Part shown: in pieces, positions 45,980 through 53,730 of the stretch
How positions within the stretch are numbered: the stretch's first letter is position 1
How the letters are laid out: each line of letters begins with the position of its first letter
Origin: CAVUFH01 sp963740835
Lineage (GTDB): Bacteria; Actinomycetota; Acidimicrobiia; IMCC26256; PALSA-610
Reading direction: 5' to 3'
Length of the DNA stretch: 64,000 bases
NCBI GenBank assembly: GCA_963740835.1
Contig: CAVUFH010000004.1
Coordinates: 1 to 64,000 of the forward strand
The notes under the pieces: generated by a model
Seen by the model: only the letters and a program-made list of their open reading frames with translations
What the model was told of the DNA's origin: nothing
Databases searched by the model: none
Made by a program: the position numbers and the translations under genes

Positions 45980-46437
45980 GTCTTGCCGATCAGAATGATG
46001 GCCACGATCAATCCATAGATCGCGATGCCCTCGGCGAGTCCCACCACGACCAGTGCGCGTCCGAACAACTCGGGTCGTTCGCTGATCGCTGCGAGCGCCG
46101 CGGAGCCCGTGTAGGCGACCGCGAGCGCGGCGCCCAGCGACGACGCGGCAACTGCGATGCCGGCGCCGATGAACGCGGCGCTCGCCGATGACGACGTCGA
46201 GGACGCGGCGGAACGCGCCGGCTCGGTGGCTGCAGGGGTGGTTGCCGCGCCCGTCGGCGTCGCGGCCTGGCCGGGTCGCGCGAACACCATGAACACGAGC
46301 ATCGCAAGACCCGCGAGGAGCAGCGTCCCGCTCAGCAGCCGTAGGCGGCGGAGCCCACGCGTTGGGTCGCGACCCGCGACGATGGTGACCCAGGATCCTG
46401 CGATGGCGGCCGGGACCGCGATCAGCCACACGTACAC
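45976..46437 (-). CDS. atpK: V/A-type ATPase proteolipid subunit K with N-terminal membrane extension
   Basis: 153 residues. The ring-forming hairpin is the C-terminal half: helix about 82-110 (FIGAGIAVAASSLGAALAVA) and helix about 125-150 with the ion-binding Glu in VVGLAEGIAIYGLIVA. Before it lie two additional hydrophobic helices (about 2-22 and 30-52) and an Ala/Thr/Pro/Ser linker (about 55-80), which the usual single-hairpin c subunit lacks. GTG 46437 overlaps the end of subunit I; GTG 46431 is an alternative. ATGA overlap with subunit F downstream. Confidence 0.87.
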   Translation of the reverse strand: MYVWLIAVPAAIAGSWVTIVAGRDPTRGLRRLRLLSGTLLLAGLAMLVFMVFARPGQAATPTGAATTPAATEPARSAASSTSSSASAAFIGAGIAVAASSLGAALAVAYTGSAALAAISERPELFGRALVVVGLAEGIAIYGLIVAIILIGKT

Positions 46438-47843
46438 GATGCCTCCTCGGTCTCGTCGGCGTCGGCGACGTCGACGTGCCATGGGCGGAACGGACGACCT
46501 TCCTCGCCGAAGATGCGCGAGAAGAGCTCGTAATACTCGAGGCGCAGCGCCTGCACACCCACCACGAGCGCTTCGAGCGCGAACGCGGCAAGCGTGCCGG
46601 CAACGAAGAGCAGGATCGCGGCCAACGCCAAAATGCCCGGCTGCCAGAGCGCGGTCGTACCGTCCCACACTACGGAACCGATCGCGGCGGCAGTCAGTCC
46701 GAAGGCCGCGAGCCGTGCGAACGACACGACGTTCGAGCCGATGCGGATGACGCCGTCCACCGACTCGACCGTCGCTTGCGCGACTCCCGTCCCGTGGCCG
46801 CCGGCGGCGACGAACTGTCCCGAGAACACCAACAGCACACCGACCGCGACAAGGAGACCACCGACGATCGCGACCGCATCCCATTGCTCGTACAGAGCGA
46901 TGACGAGCAGCCCGAGGCCGAGGTAGGAGCACAACCCGGCGATACCCGACGGTTCGTACAACGCGAGCCGCCCACCGCCTTCGCGCCACCGGTTCACGGT
47001 GCCGATGACGTGACTGACCCCGAGGAGCGCGGCACCGACGACGATCGCCGCGACCAGAAGGCGCACCGGCTCGTCGAGCGGCACGAGCCACAGCGCTCGC
47101 ACCACGTGGGTAGGACCGAACATCTCCCCGTAGGCGAGGCCGAACAACGTGGCGCTGACGCCCGCGGCCACGGCCAGCGCCCAGGCCGACCGGAAGCGAC
47201 CGGCAACGCCGCGGCCGGTGCGGGCCCAGAGTCCGAGCCCGATCAACAGGAGCCCTCGGCCCGCGTCGCCGAACATCATCCCGAACATCACCGCGAAGGC
47301 GAACGCCGCGAATGGCGTCGGGTCGAGGTCGGCGTACCGAACCGTGCCGTAGGTGTCGATCAGCACGCGAAACGAGCTCCGGCGGCCGACCGGGGCGAGC
47401 ATCGTCGGCGGCTCCACGCCCGACGGCGCGCGGAGCGCGACGGCGGCAGCACCATGGTGCTCGATGCGGGCGCGCAACTCGGCCAACGCGCTGGTCGGCA
47501 CCCAACCGAGCAACGCCGCGACGCGACCGTGCGGCACCGCGGCGGCCGCCCGTTGTTCGAGGTCGGCTTCGCCGGCCAGCACCTCCGTGTCCACCCGAGA
47601 CAGCGCATCAACGTTCAGCGGCTCGCGCGTGACACGCGGGACCGCGTTCGCGTCCGGTCCACCCCTCCGCTCGAGCTCCTCGGTCGCCGGTCCGGCCGCG
47701 ACGTCGGATGACGATGCGATGCGATCGAAGTCCACGGTCGCTGCGTCCGCGACCTCGACGAGCACCGCACGCAGCGAGGTGAGGGGCGCGACAATCGCAA
47801 CCCGTTGCATCGTGACGCGACCGAGGCGTTCACGCGATGACAT
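46422..47843 (-). CDS. atpI: V/A-type ATPase subunit I (a subunit), compact
   Basis: 473-residue membrane stator. The C-terminal half has about seven or eight helices and the motifs VRYADLDPTPFAAFAFAVMF, MFGDAGRGLLL and ALRLEYYELFSRIF (with the essential Arg facing the c ring). The cytoplasmic N-terminal half is only about 180 residues, much shorter than the roughly 300 usual, so the stalk-contacting arm is reduced. ATG at 47843 overlaps subunit C by 14 bases; ATG 47810 (MQRVAIVAP) is an alternative start. Confidence 0.9.
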   Translation of the reverse strand: MSSRERLGRVTMQRVAIVAPLTSLRAVLVEVADAATVDFDRIASSSDVAAGPATEELERRGGPDANAVPRVTREPLNVDALSRVDTEVLAGEADLEQRAAAAVPHGRVAALLGWVPTSALAELRARIEHHGAAAVALRAPSGVEPPTMLAPVGRRSSFRVLIDTYGTVRYADLDPTPFAAFAFAVMFGMMFGDAGRGLLLIGLGLWARTGRGVAGRFRSAWALAVAAGVSATLFGLAYGEMFGPTHVVRALWLVPLDEPVRLLVAAIVVGAALLGVSHVIGTVNRWREGGGRLALYEPSGIAGLCSYLGLGLLVIALYEQWDAVAIVGGLLVAVGVLLVFSGQFVAAGGHGTGVAQATVESVDGVIRIGSNVVSFARLAAFGLTAAAIGSVVWDGTTALWQPGILALAAILLFVAGTLAAFALEALVVGVQALRLEYYELFSRIFGEEGRPFRPWHVDVADADETEEASCTCG

Positions 47844-48754
47844 CGACGAGCTCCTCGCCCGAAGTGCCGCGACTCACGAGGTCGAGTGCGGCTGCAGCGC
47901 GCCACGCGTCGGCCATCCGGCGTGCGACCGCGCCGATCACGATGTCGACTCTGGGTTGTACACCATGCAGGAGGCGGTCCCCATCGCGATCGAGGCGCAA
48001 CCACCAGCTCGACTCGGCCATCCACAGCTGCTCGGCGACCATCTCGGCCCGATCGAGACCGTCGAACACCCATCGGGCCTCCTCGGGCAGAGCCCCGATG
48101 AAGTCGCGGAGGTTCGACGCCGCGATCGCGCGGTGACCGAGTTGCGGAGCGCGCCGCGCCAGATCCATGTCGACGCGATGCTCGCCGGTGGCGAACGTGC
48201 GGGCAACGACGAGTGCGGCTGCCCCTGCGCCCCACGCCTCCGCGGCGCTGATCTCGCTCACGCGGCGCGCCCATTCGAGTCGTAGGTTGCGCAGTATGTC
48301 GGCGGGCTCGTCGGATGCCGCCGACGGCCACGAGGGGCGCAACCGCTCGCGCATCCCGCAACGACGTCGCCTCGCGCACCCGAGGCCAGGCCGTCGCCAG
48401 TGCTCCGAGCTCGAACGTCGGGAGCTCATCTCCGCCGGAGAGGTGAACGAGACGGCTCTCGATGTTCTCGATCTCGAAGTAGCCGGCGAGCACGCGGAGC
48501 ACAGCCACACCCGATGCCGGCAGCCAACCGGCGAGCACGCGCACATCCCAGACGACCGTTGCCCAAATCGCGTGCTGGGCAGCTGCGACCGACGTCGCTG
48601 TGGTGAACGCGTCCGCGTACGCCGACCCCCGGAGGCGCTCACGAGCCGCCGCGACCGTCGCCGAGGTGGCGATCGCACGGGCTCCGTCGCTCCCGAGGCG
48701 ATGACGATCCAGAAGCCTCGCCCGAACGACCCCGGCGACCCATCCGACGGTCAT
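47830..48754 (-). CDS. atpC: V/A-type ATPase subunit C (frameshifted)
   Basis: About 307 residues when the two frames are joined, close to the usual 320. Subunit C (also called d) sits between the central stalk and the c ring. The first part (48754 to about 48325) includes LAGYFEIENIESRLVHLSGG and PTFELGALATAWPRVREATS. The second part (to 47830) includes SEISAAEAWGAGAAALVVAR and ASNLRDFIGALPEEA. The frames change in GGCCGTCGGCGGCATCC at about 48311-48330, consistent with one surplus base. ATG overlaps the stop of the upstream coiled-coil subunit. Confidence 0.8.
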
Positions 48755-49203
48755 GCGCTGCGGTCGCTCCCGCTCTCCGCGAACGACCGCACCCGCGCCA
48801 CCGCGTCGGCCACCATGGGCGGCATCGCCGCCGCCGCGCTGCGGCGCAAGTCCCCCACTCTGGAAGCAGCATCGGCGCGGAGCCGCTCGGCATCGCGGTC
48901 GACCGCGACGCGACGCTGCGTCGTGGCGACGGCGCGTGCCTTCTCCGCGCGCACACGCGCGTCGGCGAGGAGGCGATCCCGTTCGCGCGCGGCGACGGTG
49001 GCGATCACCGCCGCCTCCTCGACGCGTCGTTGCTCGGCGACGCGCAGCTGCGTTTCGAGTTCGTCGAGATGCGCGAACACCGCCGCGAGCTCAGCCCGCC
49101 GCGCCGCGTCGGCCGTGGTCGGCACGGCCGCACGACTCGCGGGCGCGCCGGGCGGTCCGACCACCCGTCGGATTCGGTTCCACCAGTCGAGAGGTCCCGG
49201 CAC
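48751..49203 (-). CDS. V/A-type ATPase peripheral stalk coiled-coil subunit (H/G)
   Basis: 150 residues dominated by a long charged helix (about 35-120: FAHLDELETQLRVAEQRRVE and AARERDRLLADARVRAEKAR). First gene of the operon, in the place of ahaH or the Thermus subunit G gene, and it partners subunit E in the stalk. Assignment rests on helix pattern and position because these subunits are poorly conserved. GTG start; ATGA overlap with subunit C. Confidence 0.75.
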   Translation of the reverse strand: MPGPLDWWNRIRRVVGPPGAPASRAAVPTTADAARRAELAAVFAHLDELETQLRVAEQRRVEEAAVIATVAARERDRLLADARVRAEKARAVATTQRRVAVDRDAERLRADAASRVGDLRRSAAAAMPPMVADAVARVRSFAESGSDRSA

Positions 49204-49238
49204 GCTTCATGCACCTCGATTCCTCGCAGCCGACGCGC

Positions 49239-50060
49239 TCACGAACACCTTGCCTGTCGCGCAATGCCTGTCATCAGGGCCAAAAGTCCCGGCAGTGCGA
49301 TCACAGTTCCTGGCGACACGGAGTCGTCGTGCTCGTGCTCCTGTCCCCACGCGTCGCGGAGGAAGAGTGCGACGCGGTCGGTCGGACGCTTCGGGCACAG
49401 ACGAAGCTCGAAGGGAGAGCGGGCCTTCACCAGCTCCGCATCGGGAAGGACGCGGGCCAGGTTCGCGGCATCGTCGGACGGGTGCAGCAGGTCATAGCGG
49501 TGCGCCAGGATCAGGGTGGGCGCCGCGATACGGGCGCGCTCCTGCTGGGTGAGTCCGACCGGTCCCACGAGCACACCGTGCATGACCGCGGCGAGCACCT
49601 CCGGCGAGAGCGACCGGCATGGAGTGCGCGGTTCAGCGGACCGATCCGAGTCGGTGGAATTCGGCGAACGAGGTTCGAGCTCGCGCGCAGCACCGGGCTT
49701 GCGTCGTGCGCCGCGAGGAGGATCGGCACGAACGCCATGGCCGTCGCGGGAACTGCCCATTCCAACACCGGCATCTCCAACACGAGGCCGCGGACCCGCT
49801 CGGGGTGCTGTGATGCCGCGAACAGGCTCACATTGGCTCCCAGTGACAGGCCACCGAGCAACCCCTTCGACGTCCCGCAACGCGCGCTCGAGCCCGTCGG
49901 CGACCCGACGCCCCTCCGTGCGGTGCACGCCCCGCACCTCGATGTGGGCTCGACCGTCCGTCTTCCACGTGTGCCGGCCCGAGGACGCAAAACGACGATC
50001 GTTGTCAGGCGAGGACACTTTCGCGACCGTCTGGCGCACACCGGCGAGCGAGAACTCCAC
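49239..50060 (-). CDS. Alpha/beta hydrolase (two apparent frameshifts)
   Basis: About 270 residues in total. The nucleophile elbow GGLSLGANVSLFAASQHPER (Ser in G-x-S-x-G-like GLSLG) and the late Asp/His region APTLILAHRYDLLHPSDDAA identify the fold. The beginning (50060 on) and the end share one frame, while the middle (about 49860 to 49615) lies in another. The first change is at the G run 49862-49865 on the minus strand, where GGGG would be GGG. The second is at about 49600-49620. The substrate is unknown. GTG start with AGGGAGG upstream. It runs toward the ATPase operon, 35 bases away. Confidence 0.72.
   Translation of the reverse strand: MEFSLAGVRQTVAKVSSPDNDRRFASSGRHTWKTDGRAHIEVRGVHRTEGRRVADGLERALRDVEGVARWPVTGSQCEPVRGITAPRAGPRPRVGDAGVGMGSSRDGHGVRADPPRGARRKPGAARELEPRSPNSTDSDRSAEPRTPCRSLSPEVLAAVMHGVLVGPVGLTQQERARIAAPTLILAHRYDLLHPSDDAANLARVLPDAELVKARSPFELRLCPKRPTDRVALFLRDAWGQEHEHDDSVSPGTVIALPGLLALMTGIARQARCS
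49277..49290. promoter_or_regulatory. DosR/DevR-like box upstream of the ATPase operon
   Basis: GGGCC-AAAA-GTCCC on the plus strand, which on the operon strand reads GGGACTTTTGGCCC and fits the DosR core GGGACTWWAGTCCC at 12 of 14 positions. It lies 74 bases upstream of the first ATPase gene but inside the end of the hydrolase reading frame, so chance is possible. Confidence 0.35.
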
Positions 50061-50130
50061 CCGTCCTCCCTATTGGTGACCTGCTGATGCCGTTCGACCC
50101 TTCGTCATCGTGGTGGACCCAGCGCGATGA

Positions 50131-50144
50131 AGGCCCTTCGGCCT
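50131..50144. promoter_or_regulatory. Inverted repeat upstream of the hydrolase gene
   Basis: AGGCC-CTTC-GGCCT, perfect five-base arms with a four-base centre, 71 bases before the hydrolase GTG at 50060. It has the same 5-4-5 geometry as the box at 49277. Confidence 0.3.
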
Positions 50145-50167
50145 GTGCACACCGCGCGTGTCGCGCG

Positions 50168-50575
50168 TCAGGGAATGACCGCGCCGTACCCGGTGATGAC
50201 GTCGGGTCGGAGCCGGAGATAGTGCGAAGGCACTGAGGTTCCCGTCGGGAGCGAGAGCCCCAATGTCTCGATTTCGGCGCGTTCGGCCGTGTCGGTGATT
50301 TCCGCGGCTCGGCCGATGACCAGCACCGCCCAGGAGGCTTCCGCGAGGTCGGCGTTGTCGACCCCCATGGCGATGACGTTTCCGTCGGCGATGGCGCGTC
50401 TGGCTCGACCGTCGCGCATGCCGATGACGACGGTGCCTCCGAGATACTGGTAGCTGACCGGCAGCACAACGGGGAGCGCACCCATGGACAGGCTCACCCG
50501 GCCGACATTCGTGCCCGCGAGCAGCGCCTGGCAGTCGGCCTCCGAGAGAAGCTGCGCACCGTCATCAAAGAACAT
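50168..50575 (-). CDS. PPOX-fold flavin/F420-binding protein
   Basis: 135-residue split-barrel flavoprotein of the pyridoxamine-phosphate-oxidase superfamily. It begins MFFDDGAQLLSEADCQALLA and has NVGRVSLSMGALPVVLPVSY followed by the barrel strands. It lacks the substrate residues of PdxH, so it is not a second vitamin B6 oxidase. Such proteins bind FMN, heme or F420 and are frequent in actinobacterial redox-stress clusters. It stands alone, with its promoter region holding a third 5-4-5 repeat. Confidence 0.87.
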   Translation of the reverse strand: MFFDDGAQLLSEADCQALLAGTNVGRVSLSMGALPVVLPVSYQYLGGTVVIGMRDGRARRAIADGNVIAMGVDNADLAEASWAVLVIGRAAEITDTAERAEIETLGLSLPTGTSVPSHYLRLRPDVITGYGAVIP

Positions 50576-50634
50576 GCACTGACCGACGATCGTCCGCGGC
50601 CACGTGTCTCACTAGAGGCGAACGTCACCACTCT

Positions 50635-50648
50635 GGGACGGTTGTGGC
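50635..50648. promoter_or_regulatory. Imperfect DosR-like box upstream of the PPOX gene
   Basis: GGGAC-GGTT-GTGGC: one half-site is perfect (GGGAC) and the other matches at three of five positions. It lies 60 bases before the ATG at 50575, about 20 bases upstream of a possible minus-strand -10 element TAGTGA. Confidence 0.25.
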
Positions 50649-50829
50649 AACGAACCGCGCGCGGACCATGGACGGGAGCGTCAGCGTGGGGCTTGTCAGG
50701 CGAAGCGGCAGAGCCGTACGCTCGATCCCGTTCTCCACCGACCGCATCCTTCACGAGCCTGTCGCCGGTTCAGAGCCTCGGGATCCGCGACACCATCGCG
50801 GTGACCAGCAGCAGGAGGGGACCGCGTCG

Positions 50830-51345
50830 ATGAACACTGACGCCGGCGTCAGCGCAGCCGATCCGCACGATCGAGCGATCAACCACATCTTCCGTTCTGG
50901 ATTGACGCTCGCGACCATGTTGGACGCCAGTCGCGTCGATGACGAGCACGCTGACCGACTTCGCGACGTGGTCGACGACCTCAACGCCGCGGTGGTCCAA
51001 CTCCGACACGCCGCCCTCGCTCGCGTGGTCCGAGGTGCCCACGCGGAACGTGACGCCCTGCCGCACGCTACGACACGGCGTGAGGCACCAGGCTCCGTCA
51101 CTCACGCTCGCGCGATTCAAGTCGCGCGACGCCGGCGCCTGTGTCGCTTCGATGACTGCGAAGTGTTCGCATATGCCCTGACCGGCCACGACTACTTTCG
51201 CGCAGCCGATGACACGCTCTGGGCGCACGAGAGCGACGGCATGCTCCTGTCGGCCCGATCGGGCTCGCCCCTTGCTCGCCGCGTGCGCAACGCCTTCTAC
51301 GACATCGAGTCGAACGTACCGCTGTACTACGAGCTCGCCGAATAG
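50830..51345 (+). CDS. Unrecognised 171-residue protein
   Basis: Soluble protein. The N-terminal third is helical (about 15-60: AINHIFRSGLTLATMLDASR, RLRDVVDDLNAAVVQLRHAA) and the C-terminal part ends NAFYDIESNVPLYYELAE. No catalytic motif is visible. An excellent ribosome binding site AGGAGGGG lies nine bases before the ATG. It is divergent from the PPOX gene, so a shared control region is possible. I do not recognise a family. Confidence 0.72.
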   Translation: MNTDAGVSAADPHDRAINHIFRSGLTLATMLDASRVDDEHADRLRDVVDDLNAAVVQLRHAALARVVRGAHAERDALPHATTRREAPGSVTHARAIQVARRRRLCRFDDCEVFAYALTGHDYFRAADDTLWAHESDGMLLSARSGSPLARRVRNAFYDIESNVPLYYELAE

Positions 51346-51643
51346 GCTCGCCCCTGCACCGGCCGTTGTCCGGCTCAACGGATGTCGTCCGTGACACGGG
51401 CTCCGTGGAACTTCAGGAACGATCGGGACATCGACGTTCTGATGCAACGCCAGCGGACGCCCATGAGCGCTCGCGCTGTCGTCGGTGCGGATGAGCCGGA
51501 GACGATCGCACCACTGCTCGACGCCTACCTCGAAAGGTTCCCGAGGGCTTCTCGCAGTCTGTCGCGGAGGCCGGCGGGTCGAGAGCTCGGCGCGCGGTGG
51601 TCGTGTAGTGCCGGCCGCGATGACGGCACTCGATTCGTCGGGC
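51346..51643. other. Gap with no complete gene; possible enzyme remnant
   Basis: About 300 bases between convergent genes. One plus-strand stretch near 51490-51560 reads EPETIAPLLDAYLERFPRA, which faintly resembles the C-terminal part of deazaflavin-dependent nitroreductase-type proteins. It is too short and interrupted to call. Confidence 0.35.
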
Positions 51644-52103
51644 TCAGGCTGACGTTGTGCCGAAGAGCGTCGCGAGCTTGTCGATCGTCGCTTGTTCGTC
51701 GGGGTTGACCGACTTGGCCGACTGCGCGACCGCTCGCGCGATGTCGAGGAACCACGCCGAGACTTGTGCCGCTTCGTCGGCGGGGAGTTTCTTCAATGCG
51801 GCCGCAGCGGGCTCGAGCTCGCGCAACACGTCTTCGACCGCGGCTTGCGGCGTCGGTCCGCGATGCTCCTTCAATTCTGCCGCGCGCTTCCTTCGTGTTG
51901 GCCTCGGCGACGATCTGCCCGATGAGCGCGTTGGCGACGCCGCGCTCGCCCGGTTTCGAGATCGACTTGGCGCTCGCGCTCGCTTCCTTCACCATCGAGA
52001 TCGGGCCGTGCTCGCCGGGGATGAAGACGGCTGCGGTGATGAGGAGCGGCGCGTCCGTTAGGGCGTGCCACTCGCTGTCGCTGAACGCGGACTTGTCGGT
52101 CAT
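51644..52103 (-). CDS. Unrecognised protein of about 152 residues (frameshifted)
   Basis: The first part from the ATG at 52103 reads MTDKSAFSDSEWHALTDAPL and continues to about TKEAR. The second part (to 51644) reads AAVEDVLRELEPAAAALKKL and ends DEQATIDKLATLFGTTSA. Both parts are acidic and helical with matching composition, and the join lies in the GCGCGCGG run at 51875-51890, where one or two bases are out. ITAAVFIPGEHGPISM suggests a small conserved domain, but no family is recognised. Confidence 0.65.
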
Positions 52104-52374
52104 GGCTGCAGGGTATGCCTCACGCATCCTGCCGCGCCTCCGTAGCCGGGGACGCGTCGAATGGCTCGACCACCTCTCGCTGTTCCACTACATGGCACTC
52201 GCACCGGCAGAAGATCCCGACGCGGTCACCGTCGTGATCACGCTCGCGCGGGCCGGTGCGCTCTGCGTGCTCGCACGGTTCTCTTCGAACGCCGCGACGT
52301 CGAGACCGGCTGACCCGCACGAGTCCACACTCGGAATGCGGCTTGCTCGGCGAGCGGTGACGCGGACGCCGTAG
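52102..52374 (+). pseudogene. Possible remnant of an ABC-2-type permease C-terminus
   Basis: 90 codons from an ATG that overlaps the divergent start at 52103. VEWLDHLSLFHYMALAP followed by a hydrophobic stretch (VVITLARAGALCVLARF) and a charged end is the pattern seen at the C-terminus of ABC-2 permeases (a W-L-S-x-F-H-Y block, then the last helix). The rest of the gene is not present. It could equally be a chance open frame. Confidence 0.25.
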
Positions 52375-52377
52375 CCT
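52372..52377 (+). promoter_or_regulatory. -10 element of the gene at 52385
   Basis: TAGCCT seven bases before the TTG at 52385. Nearly the same sequence precedes the methyltransferase at 60690. Confidence 0.35.
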
Positions 52378-52384
52378 CGGGCCC

Positions 52385-53702
52385 TTGCCCGTCCCGCAAC
52401 CGCCCCTCGATCCGGCCGCGCGGCCCGCCGCAGCCCCACCCGAGCTTCGAACGCAGGTGCTGAGCGCGGGCTTGATCGGTGCGCTCGGTGGCGCCGCGTT
52501 GCGCGCGCACCGAGGGCCGCGCGCGATCGCGACGGGAGCGGTCGTCGGGGGTGCGGCGCTCGCGACCACGGAAGCCATCGCGCGCAAGCGGCAGCGGCCG
52601 GGGGAGATCCCGGCACTGTGGCAGCGGATCCTGACGAGCGCCGCGATCGCGGCGCCGCTCGGTTGGCTGGCCGGCCGGGTCCTGGGGCGCCGTCCGGTCG
52701 CGATCGCGGCCGGCGCAGGCACGGTCGCGGGGGCTCTGGGTCTGCGGCCGCAGAAGGTCGCGCTCGGTCCGCTACTCGGCGCCGCGGTCGGCGCCGCGCT
52801 CTCTCGCGTCGACCCCGACGTGTCCGCGGCTGCGATCGCAAGCGCGACGGTGCTGGCGTACCGGACGGCATCCGCCGCGATCTTTCGCGACGCGCAGGTT
52901 TCGTTGCTCGCCGAGCGCGTCAGCGCGCCGAGACCTGCCGTTCGTCGTGCCGCTCGAAGCGCGCACCCGGTACGTCGGCACCGAGTACGTCACCGCGCTC
53001 GCGGAGGTGCTCGGCGGTACGTACGAGCGGGCCGTCGCCGACATCGGCATCGTCGCGTCGCTCGACGCGCTGGCCGGTCCTGAGTTCGATCCGGGGGCCT
53101 GTGATCCGCGCGTACGAGAGTTCTACGAGCACACGACGCGCTTCAAGCTCGACATCGTGCCTGAATGGCGGCAGTGGGTGCGGCCCGGATACCTGCTCTA
53201 CCGCACGTTCCTCGCGCGCCCGCTGGGGCAGGCGAACGTCCCGATGAACCAACGCGACGCGCTGCGCGGTGTGCACAGCCGCATCGACACCATTGACGTC
53301 GACGGCGACGGGACGCCCGATATCCGCGCGTGGATCCGGTCGTTCGCCGACACCGACGAGCCGATCTACATCGGGGTCTACACGACGTATCGCGACGACG
53401 AACGCGGCTACGTGAGCGTCGGCTTCCCGCTGCCCCAGACGAACTTCACCGCGACGCTTGTTCCCCGGGCCCGGCCCGACGGCGGTCTCACGCTCACCAG
53501 CCGCAGCTCGCTGCCGCACCCGGGTCACTACTTCACCTACGTGGATCCCGAGAGCCGCGCGCTCACGACTGCCGAGGTCCAGGGCTTTGCCGAGGAGCTC
53601 GACGTGTACGTCGAGGACGGCGAAGTGCGCGCCGAGCACGCGTTCTGGGTGTTCGGGTTCCCCTTCCTCGTGCTGCACTACCGCATCCACCGCAAGGATT
53701 GA
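52385..53702 (+). CDS. Membrane-associated protein of unknown function (frameshifted)
   Basis: About 439 residues. The N-terminal 180 are Ala/Gly-rich with several weak hydrophobic helices (VLSAGLIGALGGAALRAH, ILTSAAIAAPLGWLAGRVLG). The C-terminal 250 form a soluble domain (RYVGTEYVTALAEVLGGTY, IDTIDVDGDGTPDIRAWI, HYFTYVDPESRALTTAEVQG). The frames join at 52928, where one surplus C in GCGCCGAGAC would be removed to read SARDLPFVVPLEA. The start is probably TTG after a TAGCCT -10 element. I do not recognise the family. Ends 29 bases before the GH4 gene. Confidence 0.72.
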
Positions 53703-53718
53703 GACCACCGCGGGCCGG

Positions 53719-53724
53719 TAAATT
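53719..53724 (+). promoter_or_regulatory. -10 element of the GH4 gene
   Basis: TAAATT six bases before the GTG at 53731, an A/T-rich island in GC-rich surroundings. Confidence 0.5.
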
Positions 53725-53730
53725 CCGCGC

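Noticed and set aside
46476..47711. 411-codon plus-strand open frame
   Set aside because: Antisense to subunit I, with charged low-complexity composition and no motif.
50168..50575. Second pyridoxamine phosphate oxidase
   Set aside because: Shares the fold only; the C-terminal substrate block found in the pdxH at 13746 is absent.
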